Origin: Candidatus Rifleibacteriota bacterium | GTDB lineage: Bacteria > Muiribacteriota > Ozemobacteria > Ozemobacterales > Ozemobacteraceae | Assembly (NCBI GenBank): GCA_028691595.1 | Contig: JAQUZA010000216.1 | Span: forward strand, 1-5,923 | Length of the DNA: 5,923 nt | Direction of reading: 5' to 3' | Shown: piece after piece, positions 1 through 5,923 of the stretch | Position numbering within the stretch: position 1 is the stretch's first letter | How the letters are laid out: every line of letters starts with the position of its first letter | Notes under the pieces: generated by a model | What the model was told of the DNA's origin: nothing | What the model saw: only the letters and a program-made list of their open reading frames with translations | The model's database searches: none | Position numbers and translations under genes: made by a program

Positions 1-944
1 ACGGCAGAACCGGAAGATTTCTTGAACCTGCTGCCGGAAAGGCAAACTGGAGTATTTTTGCAATGGGCCGGGAAGGCCTGCGCTACGAAATGGTGGGTGC
101 TTTTCAGAAGGCTGTTCGCAGTTCACAGCCGGTTATTGTAAAAAACCTGCTTGTGGGCGGCACAGGCGAAAGCCTGGCTGTAGATATTGAAGTGATGCCA
201 GTTTTAGAGCCAGAAGCGCTGCGTGGTCTGTTTCTTCTTGTCTTTAATGAGGTTGTGTCTCCGGCAGTTTCTGTTGCTTCACGCCCGGGCCGTCGGGCAA
301 GTGCACCCGCTGCCAGGGTAAGTGAACTGACCAGGGAAATCGAGCAACTTCGCCAGGAGATTCAATCTTCGCGTGAAGAGATGCAGACTTCGCAGGAAGA
401 ACTGCGCTCGACTAACGAGGAGCTGCAATCGACCAATGAAGAGTTACAATCGACCAATGAGGAGCTGACCACGTCGAAAGAAGAAATGCAATCGCTGAAC
501 GAAGAGCTTCAGACTGTTAATCAGGAGCTTCAGGCGAAGGTCGAGGAATTGTCTCAGACCAGCAACGACATGAAGAATCTGCTCGACAGCACTGATATTG
601 CTATTCTTTTTCTCGACAGCGCGCTTAAGATAAGGCGTTTCACCCCTCAGGTCGCAAAGGTTTTCAAGCTGATACCAGGCGACGTGGGTCGGCCAATTAC
701 CGATGTAAATATGGATCTCGAATACCCTGGTTTTACAGATGATGTTCGTGAGGTTCTCAGGACTCTGGTTTTTCGCGAGAATCCGATTCCTACCCGCGAT
801 AATCGCTGGTTTTTGATTCGCATCATGCCCTATCGCACCCTTGAGAACGTTATTGACGGTGTGGTAATCACCTGCTCGGATATTACCGTTGCCAAGCAGC
901 TCGAAACCAGATTGCGCAAAAAGGCCCGCAGCAATGGCAATTGA
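1..944 (+). CDS. CheB/CheR-type fusion protein, C-terminal part (coiled coil plus PAS-like domain), 5' partial
   Basis: The reading frame is open from base 3 with no stop before the left edge, so the first ATG at 63 is internal and the gene starts outside the window. The first visible residues (GRTGRFLEPAAGKANWSIF, then AMGREGL) match the segment that follows the CheR methyltransferase part in CheB-CheR-PAS fusion proteins. Visible domains, counted over 313 residues from base 3, are the end of that first PAS-like segment (1-85), a long coiled coil built of heptads such as STNEELQ (about 105-185), and a PAS_10-like domain (about 188-305) with the family's LDSTDIAILFLD and IRRFTP stretches. The protein then stops, so no histidine kinase domain follows. 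The family couples methylesterase and methyltransferase modules to PAS sensing; those catalytic parts are not visible here and are inferred from family architecture. Likely cytoplasmic. The hybrid kinase gene downstream is a plausible partner. Confidence 0.9.
   Translation, partial: GRTGRFLEPAAGKANWSIFAMGREGLRYEMVGAFQKAVRSSQPVIVKNLLVGGTGESLAVDIEVMPVLEPEALRGLFLLVFNEVVSPAVSVASRPGRRASAPAARVSELTREIEQLRQEIQSSREEMQTSQEELRSTNEELQSTNEELQSTNEELTTSKEEMQSLNEELQTVNQELQAKVEELSQTSNDMKNLLDSTDIAILFLDSALKIRRFTPQVAKVFKLIPGDVGRPITDVNMDLEYPGFTDDVREVLRTLVFRENPIPTRDNRWFLIRIMPYRTLENVIDGVVITCSDITVAKQLETRLRKKARSNGN
366..533 (+). repeat. Tandem 21-base coding repeats encoding coiled-coil heptads
   Basis: Eight consecutive 21-base units encode seven-residue blocks: SSREEMQ, TSQEELR, three copies starting STNEEL (408-428, 429-449, 450-470), TSKEEMQ, SLNEELQ and TVNQELQ. 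The three central units are the most alike at DNA level and differ mainly at third codon positions. They form the signalling coiled coil ahead of the PAS-like domain. The heptad run itself is typical of CheB/CheR fusion proteins, so it is a protein repeat rather than a mobile or regulatory element. Confidence 0.85.
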
Positions 945-1126
945 AAGGATGATTCTTTTTTTTCTGCTGAATTTGCAATAGTTGTTTCTGACCATATTAA
1001 TGGCTGCATATCGCAGTATGCCCCTTGCCTCGACAGGTTTATACTCAAGAAGCGCGCAACTCTTTCTGATGAGCGATTGAACATGGCATAGAGGTGAGTT
1101 ATCTTCGACAGGAAAATGAGGAAGCA
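945..1126. other. Intergenic stretch between the CheB/CheR-type gene and the soluble kinase gene
   Basis: These 182 bases hold no convincing gene. A run of eight T lies at 956-963 just after the stop codon, but no GC-rich hairpin precedes it, so it is not a good terminator. A possible -10 box TATACT (1040-1045) has no good -35 partner at 17 bases. A short hairpin (CTGC at 1004-1007, GCAG at 1013-1016) has no T-run behind it. Read-through from the upstream gene is therefore possible, as is a weak promoter of the kinase's own. Confidence 0.3.
1118..1122 (+). promoter_or_regulatory. Ribosome binding site deciding the ATG start of the soluble kinase
   Basis: GAGGA lies 4 bases before the ATG at 1127. 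The alternative in-frame GTG at 1094 has only GAG directly abutting it, which is too close to work as a ribosome binding site. Conserved-looking sequence (LRRRAEESLLKNG) also begins only after the ATG, so the ATG is preferred. Confidence 0.6.
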
Positions 1127-2875
1127 ATGACCAGCAATGATAATCATTTGAAGCAGGCAGTGCAACTGCGCCGGCGTGCTGAAGAATCATTACTGAAAAA
1201 TGGTTCGATTTCGTCAACTGATCTGGAGCAGTTCTCACAGGAAAAGGTGAAGTGCGTTCTGCATGAATTATCGGTACATCAGATCGAGCTTGAAATGCAG
1301 AACGAAGAATTACGCAACATTCGAAAAGAGCTCGAGGTTTCTCGGGCCCGCTATTTTGATCTGTTCAACCAGGCACCGGTTGGTTACGTAAGCCTTAACG
1401 AAGATGGCCTGATACTCGAAAGCAACTTGACTGCGGCATCCTTGTTGGGAGTTCCGGTGGGGGAGCTTCAAAACAAGCTGCTTTCCAACTACATTTTTTT
1501 TGAAGATCAGGATATTTTTTACCATCATCGCAAAAATATTTTCATCAGCGGCCTTCCGCAAGAATGTGAGTTGCGCATGAAAAGAAGTGAAACAACTTCC
1601 TGCCAGGTTGTTTTCTGGGCTCGGCTGGAGTCGTCAGCTGCAAATCATGCTTTGGCCAGTAAAGAATTGCCGGGCAGCAATTCCCGGAACTTTCGCCTTG
1701 TAATCTCTGATATTACAGGGAACCGTACGTTGGCGGAGCAGCTTCATCATGCCCAGAAAATGGAAACAATCGGGTTGCTGGCCGGTGGGGTGGCTCATGA
1801 CTACAACAACAAGCTGGCAGTTATCATTGGATATGCAGAGCTGGCTTTGAATAAAGAGGTTTCGCCGCAGACAAACCGCAATTTTTTTGAAGAGATTCTG
1901 ACGGCAGCACAACAATCAGCAGCCATAACCAGGCAGCTGCTGACTATTGCCCGCAAACAAATGGTATCACCGGCGGTAATAGATTTGAATCAGGCCGTTG
2001 AAAGCATGTTGAAGATGCTACGGCATGTCGTTGGCGAAGAAATTGAGCTTGTCTGGAAGCCTGAGTCTGATCTTTGCCCTGTTGAGATTGATCCTGTGCA
2101 GATAGATCAGATTCTGCTGAACCTTTGCCTTAACGCAAAGTCTGCTATTACCGGCAATGGTCGAGTAACCATTGCGACAAAAAATGCTACCTTCGATACC
2201 TCTTTCTGTAAACTTCATACCGGGCATATCGAGGGAAAATTCGTAATGATCGAGGTCGTCGATACTGGTTGTGGTATGGCTGCAGAGATTCTTGCGAAGA
2301 TTTTCGAGCCTTTTTTCACTACCAGAGGAATCGGGCAGGGAACCGGTCTCGGGCTTTCTGCCGTGGATGGTATTGTCAAACAGAATAACGGGTTCATTGT
2401 CGTTGCCAGCGAACCAGGTAATGGAGCAACCTTTAAAATTTATCTGCCGGCATATTCTGGAACTGTGATCGACAGACACTGGGAGGACCGAAAGGAAATG
2501 ATGCCTGGTAGTGGCGAGACTGTTCTGGTTGTAGAAAACGAAGCTGCTCTTTTGCCGGTAATAAAGATTATGCTTGAAAAACTTGGTTTCAGGGTATTAA
2601 CGGCGAACTCGGCAGGAGCTGCGGCTGAACTTGCTGAGAAGCACGAGCAAAAGATAGACCTGCTGGTAACTGACGTTATCATGCCGGAAATGAATGGCTG
2701 TGAAGTGCTTGAGCTTGTGCAAAAGACAAATCCAGATATTAAAACTCTGTTCATGTCTGGTCACCCGGCCAATGTTCTGATTCGGCGCGGGTTTACCGGC
2801 AGCAATCTGAATTTTCTTCAGAAGCCTTTTTCGATGAATGATCTTGCAGAAAAAATTGGCAAATTAACTCTTTAG
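1127..2875 (+). CDS. Soluble PAS-domain hybrid histidine kinase with C-terminal receiver
   Basis: A 582-residue protein from the ATG at 1127 (593 if the GTG at 1094 is used). No membrane segment is visible, so it should be cytoplasmic. In order: an N-terminal helical region with LRRRAEE and LHELSVHQIELEMQNEEL (about 13-70), a PAS domain (about 74-195), a HisKA domain with the H-box GGVAHDYNN and phospho-accepting His224, and an HATPase_c domain with N-box Asn336, the G1 motif DTGCGM starting at Asp379 and the G2 motif GTGLGLS (405-411). A receiver domain follows (about 463-582) with phospho-acceptor Asp516, switch Ser544 and Lys566. The kinase would autophosphorylate His224 and pass phosphate to its own receiver or another one. 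The receiver's acidic pocket reads E-N (470-471) where two acidic residues are usual. There is no output domain. The gene lies 182 bases after the CheB/CheR-type gene, on the same strand; N-termini of this kind often occur beside such fusions. The signal sensed is unknown. Confidence 0.93.
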   Translation: MTSNDNHLKQAVQLRRRAEESLLKNGSISSTDLEQFSQEKVKCVLHELSVHQIELEMQNEELRNIRKELEVSRARYFDLFNQAPVGYVSLNEDGLILESNLTAASLLGVPVGELQNKLLSNYIFFEDQDIFYHHRKNIFISGLPQECELRMKRSETTSCQVVFWARLESSAANHALASKELPGSNSRNFRLVISDITGNRTLAEQLHHAQKMETIGLLAGGVAHDYNNKLAVIIGYAELALNKEVSPQTNRNFFEEILTAAQQSAAITRQLLTIARKQMVSPAVIDLNQAVESMLKMLRHVVGEEIELVWKPESDLCPVEIDPVQIDQILLNLCLNAKSAITGNGRVTIATKNATFDTSFCKLHTGHIEGKFVMIEVVDTGCGMAAEILAKIFEPFFTTRGIGQGTGLGLSAVDGIVKQNNGFIVVASEPGNGATFKIYLPAYSGTVIDRHWEDRKEMMPGSGETVLVVENEAALLPVIKIMLEKLGFRVLTANSAGAAAELAEKHEQKIDLLVTDVIMPEMNGCEVLELVQKTNPDIKTLFMSGHPANVLIRRGFTGSNLNFLQKPFSMNDLAEKIGKLTL

Positions 2876-2885
2876 CCGTTCAAAG

Positions 2886-5381
2886 TCAGCTATGGTTGTT
2901 CAGGGCTTTTTTTACGGCCAGACCGATCTGATTGAGAAGATACGGCTTTTTTACGAACTGCCCGGCACCGAGTTTCTGGGTTAGTTTAACTTCTTCATCG
3001 TCGGCAAAGCCGCTGGCAATAACAGCTTTCTGCCCGGGTCTGATCTTAACTATCTGTTCGTAGGTTTCCCGGCCTCGCATTCCCGGGTCCATGATCATGT
3101 CAAGGATCAGCAGGTCAACCTGTTTGTGAGTAAGGTAGTCGATGGCCGCCCTGCCTGAATCAACGGCATCAACCTTGTAGCCAAGCGAGGTCAGCATTGA
3201 AGATGCTATATCGCGCTGGCTGGCCTCATCATCGACAACAAGGATTGTTTGCCCTTTTCCCTGAAGGTCTTCGATAGAAATATCTTTGCTTGAAGTTGAG
3301 ATCTGCAGCCTGGTTACGGGAAAAAACATTTCAAAAGTTGACCCATCCTGGCTTGAGGTTACAAAAACACTGCCGGCATGATTTTGTACTGTGTTCCAGA
3401 CAACAGCGAGGCCTAGACCGGTGCCGCTTCTACCCATGACTTTTTTGGTGTAGAAGGGTTCAAAAATACGGCTGATATCTTCTGGCGAAATACCAGAGCC
3501 CGTGTCGGTCACTTTAACTACCACATAATCACCCTCAGGCAGATTGTGCGTTTCAGCTGAAGCTTCGTTAATATAAAAATTTCTGGTTGCAATCGTAACC
3601 TTTCCGCGTTCTTTTATTGATTCAGAGGCATTGGTGACCAGATTCATCAGGCACTTTTTGATGTGCACCGGAGAGCAGGAAATATTGAATAGATCATCAT
3701 CGAGATCGGTCAGGATTTCGACTTTGGGATGACTGGTCTTTAATTTTTTACATTCTGGAGAGTCGAGATATTCTAAGATCAGGTTATTAACGTTTTTCGT
3801 CTCGCGGGTTGCAACTACCCCGCGTGCGACTGTTAGCAGGTCGGCGACGATTTCTGAGGCACGTTTTCCTGAATCCCGGATTCCTTCGATCATTCGCCGA
3901 ATTTTGCTTTCGCTTTGCGGAATCTGCATTAAGAGAAGTTCGGGATAACCGATTATACCCGAAAGAATGTTATTGAGATCGTGCGCCACACCGCCGGCCA
4001 TCATCCCGATAGCTTCCATTTTTTCGGCCCTTTGCAGCTTTTCGTGCAGGCTTTTTTCGCAGGTTACGTCTCGACCGAATACGATCAGGGCTTTTCGCCG
4101 GCCGTCTGCATGAAAAACCGGTATTTTTATAACGTCGAAAATTCGGGTGGTAGCGCCCATTCCTGATATGCTTTCAATGCAGCGCAGAATACTGCCGTGT
4201 TGCCAGGTATGCTCGTCGGTATTGCTGCTTGCGAGAATTGATTCTCTAAGAACTGGGTTAGTTGAATCTGCCAGGGTGGTTGCTGTTTTTCCACGGTAAT
4301 CAATGCCGGTAAGGCAAAAAAGCTCAAGAACAGCCTGGTTGGCCAGTAGCCAGCGCCCTTCGCTATCTTTGAGGCAGATTATATCAGGGGTCGCATTTAT
4401 AATGGTGCGCAGCCTTTCTTCGCTTTCTTTTAGTTCTGTTGTTCGCATTTCTACAAGTGATTCAATCTGTTTTTGTCTTTGCTGATTTTCTGCTTTGAAC
4501 AGTGTGACCCAGAGAATCAGAAACACGCAAATGATGGCCATGGCAGCAATAATCGCAGTCGATGCCACGCTGGCGATTGATTTTCCCTGAGTCAGAATCT
4601 CTCTTGGCAGTTTTGCCTCAATCAGCATGGCCGGCAAACCCTGCAGTTCATCTAACCTTTGAAAACCGATTATCATTGCCGGATCAGTTTTGTCATAGAG
4701 AAATTCATTTTTCTGCAATTTCGCCAGAAGAGCTGATTCGGTTGCAGTCAGTTCTTTTTGCGGCTTGACCTTGAATTGTACGCGGGTTTGACCTGCCAGG
4801 TTTTCGATTATCGTGCTTTTAAGAAACCTGCCAAGGATGACTGTTCCTCTGGGGGGGCCGGTTTTGGCACTGGTTAAAATCTGGTGGGCACTGACCAGGA
4901 TTAAGCCATTTTCAGTGCTCATGAAGCCGGTGACGTTGTCAGAGTTATTTAAAGAAAAGAGAGCCGCATCATTCAGCAATGCCTGTTGGCTTAACTCCGG
5001 AATGGCAACTATCTGTTTTTGTGCGGGATCAAAAGCGCTGCCCCAGATAAGCTTTCTGTTGAGATCGCAGACACACACTATGTCTATGCCGCTGGCTGTG
5101 AGGCTTTCGTGCCTGAAATTAGATGAAGCGAAGCTCTGGGTTGGTCTGATGACATATTCGTACATGTCGTCCCAGGCTGCCCAGTCGCCTGCAAGCTGTT
5201 GCAGATGAAACGCTTCATGATGAAGGGCATCGGCAATGGCACCCATATCCTTGTCTGCTTCTTTTTGTTCAAGAGCAATAAACTCAGGGATAATCAGGTA
5301 ATTGCGCAGCAGATACCCACTCCCCAGAATCAGGCTGACCAGAATCGCGACCAGCAACCAGACTTTAAGAGATGGTTTCAT
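2886..5381 (-). CDS. Membrane-bound CHASE4-PAS hybrid histidine kinase with C-terminal receiver
   Basis: An 831-residue protein from the ATG at 5381; an upstream in-frame TTG at 5411 would add 10 residues but has no ribosome binding site. In order: a membrane helix (about 7-29), an extracytoplasmic CHASE4 sensor domain (about 38-265) with the characteristic DWAAWDDMYEYV stretch, a second membrane helix (about 270-295), a short coiled coil, and a PAS domain (about 320-440). Then come HisKA with H-box GGVAHDLNN and His467, and HATPase_c with Asn584, DTGSG from Asp626 and GTGLGLAV (653-660). The receiver (about 710-831) has acidic Asp717/Asp718, phospho-acceptor Asp761, Ser790 and Lys812. All catalytic residues look intact. 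The receiver loop DMIMDPGMRG has one residue more than CheY between the phospho-Asp and the proline. An extracytoplasmic ligand, unknown here, would control autophosphorylation and relay to the receiver. No output domain is present. The gene converges on the soluble kinase gene, with 10 bases between stop codons. Confidence 0.94.
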   Translation of the reverse strand: MKPSLKVWLLVAILVSLILGSGYLLRNYLIIPEFIALEQKEADKDMGAIADALHHEAFHLQQLAGDWAAWDDMYEYVIRPTQSFASSNFRHESLTASGIDIVCVCDLNRKLIWGSAFDPAQKQIVAIPELSQQALLNDAALFSLNNSDNVTGFMSTENGLILVSAHQILTSAKTGPPRGTVILGRFLKSTIIENLAGQTRVQFKVKPQKELTATESALLAKLQKNEFLYDKTDPAMIIGFQRLDELQGLPAMLIEAKLPREILTQGKSIASVASTAIIAAMAIICVFLILWVTLFKAENQQRQKQIESLVEMRTTELKESEERLRTIINATPDIICLKDSEGRWLLANQAVLELFCLTGIDYRGKTATTLADSTNPVLRESILASSNTDEHTWQHGSILRCIESISGMGATTRIFDVIKIPVFHADGRRKALIVFGRDVTCEKSLHEKLQRAEKMEAIGMMAGGVAHDLNNILSGIIGYPELLLMQIPQSESKIRRMIEGIRDSGKRASEIVADLLTVARGVVATRETKNVNNLILEYLDSPECKKLKTSHPKVEILTDLDDDLFNISCSPVHIKKCLMNLVTNASESIKERGKVTIATRNFYINEASAETHNLPEGDYVVVKVTDTGSGISPEDISRIFEPFYTKKVMGRSGTGLGLAVVWNTVQNHAGSVFVTSSQDGSTFEMFFPVTRLQISTSSKDISIEDLQGKGQTILVVDDEASQRDIASSMLTSLGYKVDAVDSGRAAIDYLTHKQVDLLILDMIMDPGMRGRETYEQIVKIRPGQKAVIASGFADDEEVKLTQKLGAGQFVKKPYLLNQIGLAVKKALNNHS

Positions 5382-5390
5382 CAGGTTCAA

Positions 5391-5398
5391 CCTTTTTT
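5391..5398 (-). promoter_or_regulatory. Ribosome binding site of the CHASE4 kinase
   Basis: On the - strand the sequence AAAAAAGG ends 9 bases before the ATG at 5381. It supports that ATG over the TTG at 5411, which has no purine-rich stretch upstream. Confidence 0.55.
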
Positions 5399-5452
5399 GC
5401 TGCGTGGGCAATGAGAACTGTTGGAGATAAACGGCATTCTAACTACATCACT

Positions 5453-5482
5453 ATTCTATACTTAACCGCCGGCGCGTGACAA
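5453..5482 (-). promoter_or_regulatory. Candidate sigma-70 promoter of the CHASE4 kinase
   Basis: Read on the - strand, a -35 box TTGTCA (5477-5482, 5 of 6 consensus bases) is followed after 18 bases by a -10 box TAGAAT (5453-5458, 5 of 6). This would place the transcript start near 5446 and give a leader of about 65 bases before the ATG at 5381. The spacer holds the 8-base palindrome CGCCGGCG (5467-5474), which might bind a regulator, though short GC palindromes also occur by chance. Judged by eye only. Confidence 0.4.
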
Positions 5483-5523
5483 GATGCATTATTGAGCTAT
5501 ATAAATTGAATTAATGGTCTTTA

Positions 5524-5589
5524 CGTCATTCTGATAACATCTTAGATCAACCGCATCACCTTTTCCATGGCAAGCCCGCGGGGATGACG
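5524..5589. repeat. Imperfect inverted repeat, possible small intergenic repeat element
   Basis: The segment begins CGTCATTCTG and ends GGGGATGACG, whose reverse complement is CGTCATCCCC, so the ends match at 7 of 10 positions with a perfect six-base outer match. The CGTCATyCC type of end resembles widespread short intergenic repeats of bacterial genomes. No clear target-site duplication is seen and no transposase is present. A second hairpin (AGCCC at 5573-5577 with GGGCT at 5595-5599) overlaps its right end. One copy in one window cannot establish a repeat family. Confidence 0.25.
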
Positions 5590-5641
5590 CGCAAGGGCTC
5601 TATTCTTGAACTCGAATATGATAGTGGACTTGTATGTTTTT

Positions 5642-5676
5642 AAAAAGGCCAAAATTGAATCATTGGGCCGCTTTTT
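5642..5676 (-). terminator. Candidate Rho-independent terminator of the peptidase C26 gene
   Basis: On the - strand, beginning 24 bases after the stop codon of the peptidase gene, the two arms AAAAAGCGGCC and GGCCTTTTT can pair through GGCC/GGCC plus an A/T outer stem with a two-base bulge, ending in a T-run. The GC part of the stem is only four pairs and the loop is about 15 bases, so the hairpin is weak. Its position is right. A-runs on one side and T-runs on the other mean it could act in both directions. Confidence 0.4.
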
Positions 5677-5700
5677 GTTTTGCAGTTAACAGTATTTGCC

Positions 5701-5923
5701 TTATCTGGCAGACCTGACCATCAGACTCGCATCTATGAAAGCTTTGAACAATCTGTTGCGATGATTCGGGTCAGCATCTTTCATGCTTTCTGGATGCCAC
5801 TGAACGAACAGGCCAAAGGCACCGTTATGTCGCTCAATGGCTTCGACAACTCCGTCTGATCCTCTGGCTACGACGACGAAAGGTTTTGCTACTTTTTCGA
5901 TGGCCTGATGATGTCTCGAAATG
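5701..5923 (-). CDS. Peptidase C26 / gamma-glutamyl-gamma-aminobutyrate hydrolase family protein, C-terminal part
   Basis: An open frame enters from the right edge on the - strand and gives 73 residues before the TAA at 5701-5703; the start lies outside the window. The visible part contains RHHQAIEKVA (the family's HHQ motif), SDGVVEAIE (the DGxxEAIE motif) and LFVQWHPES, where His43 and Glu45 of this fragment are the His and Glu of the Cys-His-Glu triad of class I glutamine amidotransferase-fold enzymes. The catalytic Cys would lie further upstream in the gene. Family members (for example PuuD) hydrolyse gamma-glutamyl amide bonds and act in the cytoplasm, but the exact substrate cannot be told from this fragment. 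No link with the signalling genes is apparent; a likely terminator separates it from the CHASE4 kinase gene on the same strand. Confidence 0.88.
   Translation of the reverse strand, partial: ISRHHQAIEKVAKPFVVVARGSDGVVEAIERHNGAFGLFVQWHPESMKDADPNHRNRLFKAFIDASLMVRSAR

Larger units (their letters stand above)
5382..5700. other. Intergenic region between the CHASE4 kinase and the peptidase C26 gene
   Basis: These 319 bases hold no gene I can support. They contain the kinase's ribosome binding site and candidate promoter, an imperfect inverted repeat and a candidate terminator, each listed separately. The part between the promoter and the inverted repeat (about 5483-5523) is AT-rich and shows no motif I recognise. 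Confidence 0.6.

Noticed and set aside
956..963. Run of eight T after the CheB/CheR-type gene as a terminator
   Set aside because: No GC-rich hairpin lies in front of it.
1094..1126. GTG start adding 11 residues to the soluble kinase
   Set aside because: No properly spaced ribosome binding site precedes it, while the ATG at 1127 has GAGGA upstream.
444..1238. Long antisense open frame of 264 codons opposite the CheB/CheR-type gene and the kinase start
   Set aside because: It lies across two well-supported coding regions and the gap between them, its product resembles no family I know, and its left part is the reverse reading of the heptad repeats, whose biased codons keep the opposite frame open.
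2018..2479. Antisense open frame of 153 codons inside the soluble kinase gene
   Set aside because: It overlaps the conserved HATPase_c coding region, shows no recognisable motif and has no support as a gene.
4813..5208. Plus-strand open frame of 131 codons inside the CHASE4 kinase gene
   Set aside because: It is the reverse reading of the CHASE4 sensor domain and its translation shows no domain or motif.
5566..5600. GGCAAGCC...GACGCGCAA segment reminiscent of a c-di-GMP (GEMM) riboswitch
   Set aside because: The spacing and the AAAGCC part do not match, the second half of the GEMM consensus is missing, and no gene follows on that strand.
5584..5643. Small open frame of 19 codons starting ATGACGCGCAAG
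   Set aside because: The only G-rich stretch abuts the ATG directly, the peptide matches nothing known, and its start falls in the end of the inverted repeat.

Overview
The window holds two-component and chemotaxis-type signalling genes. Four protein-coding genes can be supported, two of them cut by the window edges. On the + strand lie the 3' part of a CheB/CheR-type fusion gene (1-944) and a soluble PAS hybrid histidine kinase (1127-2875). On the - strand lie a membrane-anchored CHASE4-PAS hybrid histidine kinase (2886-5381) and, at the right edge, the C-terminal end of a peptidase C26 / gamma-glutamyl-gamma-aminobutyrate hydrolase family gene (5701-5923).

Layout: the CheB/CheR-type gene ends in a long heptad coiled coil plus a PAS-like domain and has no kinase domain of its own. 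It is followed after 182 bases, in the same direction, by the soluble hybrid kinase. This makes the kinase a plausible functional partner, although the window does not prove an operon. The two hybrid kinases converge with only 10 bases between their stop codons and no terminator in that gap. The - strand kinase has a good candidate promoter and ribosome binding site. The 319 bases upstream of it also hold an imperfect inverted repeat that could be a small intergenic repeat element, and a hairpin with a T-run placed as a terminator for the peptidase gene.

How the genes may work together: the CHASE4 kinase would sense something outside the membrane, while the soluble kinase and the CheB/CheR-type protein would act in the cytoplasm. 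Both kinases share the same H-box style (KMExIGxxAGGVAHDxNN) and both end in a receiver domain. Neither has a DNA-binding or other output domain, so the final effectors must lie elsewhere. No chemoreceptor, cheA or cheW is present here.

Organism: a Gram-negative-type bacterium of moderate GC content. The kinase style, in particular an H-box followed by GYPELLL and a receiver with the DMIMDPG loop, resembles what I know from deltaproteobacterial (Desulfobacterota-like) genomes. That assignment is an inference from motif style only. I found no tRNA, rRNA, CRISPR array, transposase or clearly novel system. The most unusual points are a substituted acidic-pocket residue in the soluble kinase's receiver and the small inverted repeat.
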